Position numbers and translations under genes: made by a program. Below are positions 13,559-15,515 of a stretch of 15,515 bases of DNA, in pieces. This DNA is from a bacterium. GTDB taxonomy: Bacteria > Arandabacterota > Arandabacteria > Arandabacterales > JALGWA01. The first letter of the stretch is position 1, and each line of letters begins with the position of its first letter. Below the pieces are notes generated by a model, which saw only the letters and a program-made list of their open reading frames with translations, made no database searches and was not told the DNA's origin. The stretch covers positions 1-15,515 of the forward strand of contig JALGWA010000013.1 of NCBI GenBank assembly GCA_025774425.1, in the 5' to 3' direction.

Positions 13559-14389
13559 CTAACCCTTGAGCGCCCCCCGCGTCACGTCCTGAATCACGAA
13601 TTTCTGGAAATAGAGCGACATCACGATCAGGGGGAAGGCGGCGATTCCCGACGCCGCCATGATGTAGCCCCAGGGCACCTCGCCGTGCAGGCCCTCGAAC
13701 AGCGCAATGCCCACGGGTACGGTCCGCGCGCTGTGGTCCGAGGTCAACATGAGGGCGAACAGGAATTCGTTGAACGCCGCGATGAAGACGAGGAGCATGG
13801 CGGAGATTAGACCCGGAAGCGCGACGGGAAGGATTATCTTCCGGAAGATGGTGAGGCGGTCGGCCCCGTCGACGAAGGCGGCGTCGTCGAAGTCGCGCGG
13901 TATGCGCGTCATGTAACTCAAGAGAATCCAGAAGGCGAGCGGCGCGGTCCACGCTATGTACGGCAGTATGAGCGCCGGGTAGGTGTTGATCAGCCCGGCC
14001 GCCCGCATCAGCTTGTAGAGGTATCCGACGACGCTTATCTGCGGAAACATGGAGAAGGCCAGTACGGCCAGCGGCACGAACACCCTGCCCCTGAACTCGA
14101 TGCGCGAGACGGCGTATGCGCTCAGGGCGGCGATGCCGCCCGTTATCAGCGCCACGAGGCCGCCGATGGCCACGCTGTTCCGCAAGTAGTCGAGGAAGTG
14201 GAGCGATCTCACGGCCAGGACGTCGCGGTAGTTGGCGAGGGTCGCCGAGAAGTCGACCGCCGCCGAGAGGAAGTCCGGTTTCTCGCTCACCGACACGACG
14301 ATCATGTAGATGAACGGCGTGAGACAGAAGACCAGCATGAAGACGATGCCCAGAGCGAGCAGCACGCGCTTGAGGGCCCGCTCGCTCAC
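13559..14389 (-). CDS. Carbohydrate ABC transporter permease, MalG type
   Basis: This 276-residue inner-membrane subunit forms half of a sugar import channel. It has about six hydrophobic segments and an intact cytoplasmic coupling loop, DDAAFVDGA at 168-176 followed by IFRKIILPVALPG, the EAA motif that docks to the ATPase. The C-terminus ends ... QDVTRGALKG, typical of MalG-like permeases. GTG 14389 overlaps the partner permease stop (GTGA, four bases), so the two are co-translated. The substrate is probably a di- or oligosaccharide or a polyol, but the sequence does not decide. No ATPase gene is in the window. Confidence 0.94.
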   Translation of the reverse strand: MSERALKRVLLALGIVFMLVFCLTPFIYMIVVSVSEKPDFLSAAVDFSATLANYRDVLAVRSLHFLDYLRNSVAIGGLVALITGGIAALSAYAVSRIEFRGRVFVPLAVLAFSMFPQISVVGYLYKLMRAAGLINTYPALILPYIAWTAPLAFWILLSYMTRIPRDFDDAAFVDGADRLTIFRKIILPVALPGLISAMLLVFIAAFNEFLFALMLTSDHSARTVPVGIALFEGLHGEVPWGYIMAASGIAAFPLIVMSLYFQKFVIQDVTRGALKG

Positions 14390-15180
14390 TCGACCGCCCC
14401 CTTGAAGCCGCCGGCGCGCAGATAGGCCATGGACAGGAGAAACGCCATCACGAAGACGACGACGGCGATGGTCGAGCCGTAACCGAAGTCGCCCTCGTTG
14501 AAGAACTTGTAGCCGTACAGCGAGAGCGACGTCGTCGAGCCGCCCGGCCCGCCGTCCGTGACGACGTAGATGAGGTCGAGGATGCGGATGGTGTCTATCG
14601 TTCTGAATATGAGCGCGACCGCTATGACCGGCCTCAGGATCGGGAGCGTTATCCTGAAGAAGCAGGGCGTCGTCTTCCAGACGTCCGCGATGACGAGGGC
14701 GCCGAAGGCGCTCAGCGGACTCCCCAGCCAGTTGACCGGCTGGGGCGCCGCGTGGAGCAGCGCGAGCACCCAGTTGGCGAGCCCGTAGGAGTAGTTGTAT
14801 ATCAGCTCCCAGGTCCGCGCGGCCACGATCGTCGGGATCGCCCAGGGAACGAGAACCGCCGCCCTCAATACCCCCCTGGCGGGAAGCCTCTCATTCAAGA
14901 TGAGCGCGAATACCATCCCCAGCAGGAGTTCGACGGGGATGCACACGGCGACGAACAGCGATGTGAAGCGCATCGACTGCCAGAAACCGGCGTCGGAGGC
15001 CAGGCGCTTGTAGTTGGCGAGGAAGGTGAATGCGGGTTCGAGGTAGGTGATGTCGCGGAAGAAGCTCGTCACGAACGTCCCCGCGACGGGGACGACGATG
15101 AAGACGACCATGACGACGACGAGCGGCAGTATGAACAGGTGGGCCGTGCGCCTGTCGCTCAGCCTGTTTCCGAGCCCCAT
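14386..15180 (-). CDS. Carbohydrate ABC transporter permease, MalF type, lacking the EAA loop
   Basis: This partner of the MalG-type permease has an N-terminal helix (about 14-38), hydrophobic segments near 70-95 and 105-125, and the C-terminal block RITLPILRPVIAVALIFR ... TDGGPGGSTTSLSLY typical of MalF/UgpA-like proteins. In relatives DVWKTTP is followed by the end of a helix and the EAAxxDGA coupling loop before RITLP. Here ADVWKTTP (residues 165-172) runs directly into CFFRITLP, so roughly 35-37 residues are missing in frame, at about 14662-14664. Length is 264 rather than about 290-300. Without this loop, docking to the ATPase should fail on this side. ATG 15180 has AGGGGAG upstream and lies eight bases after the binding-protein stop. 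Family certain; function doubtful. Confidence 0.9.
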   Translation of the reverse strand: MGLGNRLSDRRTAHLFILPLVVVMVVFIVVPVAGTFVTSFFRDITYLEPAFTFLANYKRLASDAGFWQSMRFTSLFVAVCIPVELLLGMVFALILNERLPARGVLRAAVLVPWAIPTIVAARTWELIYNYSYGLANWVLALLHAAPQPVNWLGSPLSAFGALVIADVWKTTPCFFRITLPILRPVIAVALIFRTIDTIRILDLIYVVTDGGPGGSTTSLSLYGYKFFNEGDFGYGSTIAVVVFVMAFLLSMAYLRAGGFKGAVE

Positions 15181-15188
15181 GAGCTCCC

Positions 15189-15515
15189 CTACTGCTCGTA
15201 TGTCTCGACTATCTCGAGGCCCCTCGCCTGGGCGTTCCTGAGGGCTTCCTCGGCGGTCAGCATCCCTGAGAGCGCCTTGTTGAGTTCGGCCTGCAGGGCC
15301 CGCGACAGCAGGCTGTAGTAAGGCAGGTTGGGCCTCGGCGAGGCGTTCCGGAAGACCTCCTTGAGTTCGGCGAGATGCGGCAGCTGGGCGGCTATCTCGG
15401 GCGAATCGTACACGTCCTGTCTAGCGGGGTTCCAGCCGAGCTTCAGGGCGAAATCCGTCTGCACCTTCTTCGAGACGATGTACTCGATGAGCTTCCAGGC
15501 GTCGTCCTTGCGATC
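15189..15515 (-). CDS. ABC sugar-binding protein, C-terminal 108 residues (5' end outside window)
   Basis: The fragment begins DRKDDAWKLIEYIVSKKVQ and continues with LGWNPARQDVYDSPE, PRPNLPYYSLLSRALQAELNKALSG and TAEEALRNAQ. These are features of the C-terminal domain of family 1 extracellular solute-binding proteins, where DDAWKLIEYI and the final EALRNAQ helix are common. It would capture the sugar in the periplasm and deliver it to the permease pair encoded directly downstream, eight bases away. The N-terminal signal sequence lies outside the window. The ligand cannot be told from this end. Confidence 0.88.
   Translation of the reverse strand, partial: DRKDDAWKLIEYIVSKKVQTDFALKLGWNPARQDVYDSPEIAAQLPHLAELKEVFRNASPRPNLPYYSLLSRALQAELNKALSGMLTAEEALRNAQARGLEIVETYEQ

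Noticed and set aside
13476..13561. Fusion of the MalG-type permease with the acyltransferase, since both are in the same frame
   Set aside because: The TAG at 13559-13561 ends a normal-length permease, the products are unrelated in function, and a strong ribosome-binding site precedes the second gene.

Overview
The window is a GC-rich stretch from a Gram-negative (diderm) bacterium, probably an uncultured lineage. The diderm reading rests on an LpxL/HtrB-type lipid A acyltransferase and the remains of an LptE outer-membrane lipoprotein. A sigma-54-type response regulator and a GGDEF protein fit a free-living, regulated lifestyle. I cannot assign a phylum from the sequence. Every supported gene, including both tRNAs, lies on the minus strand, so transcription runs from 15515 towards 1. 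There is no gene-free stretch over 300 bp; the longest gap is about 117 bp and holds repeats. I see no CRISPR array, transposase or phage gene.

In transcription order, the window opens with a sugar ABC transporter: the C-terminal end of a solute-binding protein, a MalF-type permease and a MalG-type permease. The MalF-type permease lacks its whole EAA coupling loop. No ABC ATPase gene is present. Next comes a tight envelope and housekeeping run: a lipid A acyltransferase that seems to start at CTG, a family 2 glycosyltransferase, surE, and a small multi-drug export family membrane protein. tRNA-Pro(CGG) follows.

An 861-bp segment with an acylphosphatase and a LOG-family (TIGR00725-like) protein lies between two arrays of a 23-bp repeat. 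Each array holds two copies, and the arrays face each other as inverted repeats. After it come apt and tRNA-Arg(CCU).

The next block pairs signalling with sugar-nucleotide synthesis. A two-helix small membrane protein (TTG start) is in frame with a GAF-GGDEF diguanylate cyclase and separated from it by one TAG stop. The cyclase gene overlaps a UDP-N-acetylhexosamine 6-dehydrogenase gene, followed by a UDP-sugar 4-epimerase. This suggests an acidic N-acetylhexosamine polymer whose production is near c-di-GMP control. An NtrB-like cytosolic kinase and an NtrC-like regulator come next, then a broken lptE-like gene, trxB, and the 5' part of leuS with its own good sigma-70-type promoter.

The features most worth a second look are: (1) the inverted repeat arrays around acyP-LOG; (2) two internal deletions of similar size, one in the MalF-type permease and one in lptE; (3) the in-frame TAG between a membrane anchor and its likely GGDEF partner; and (4) the CTG start of the acyltransferase gene.
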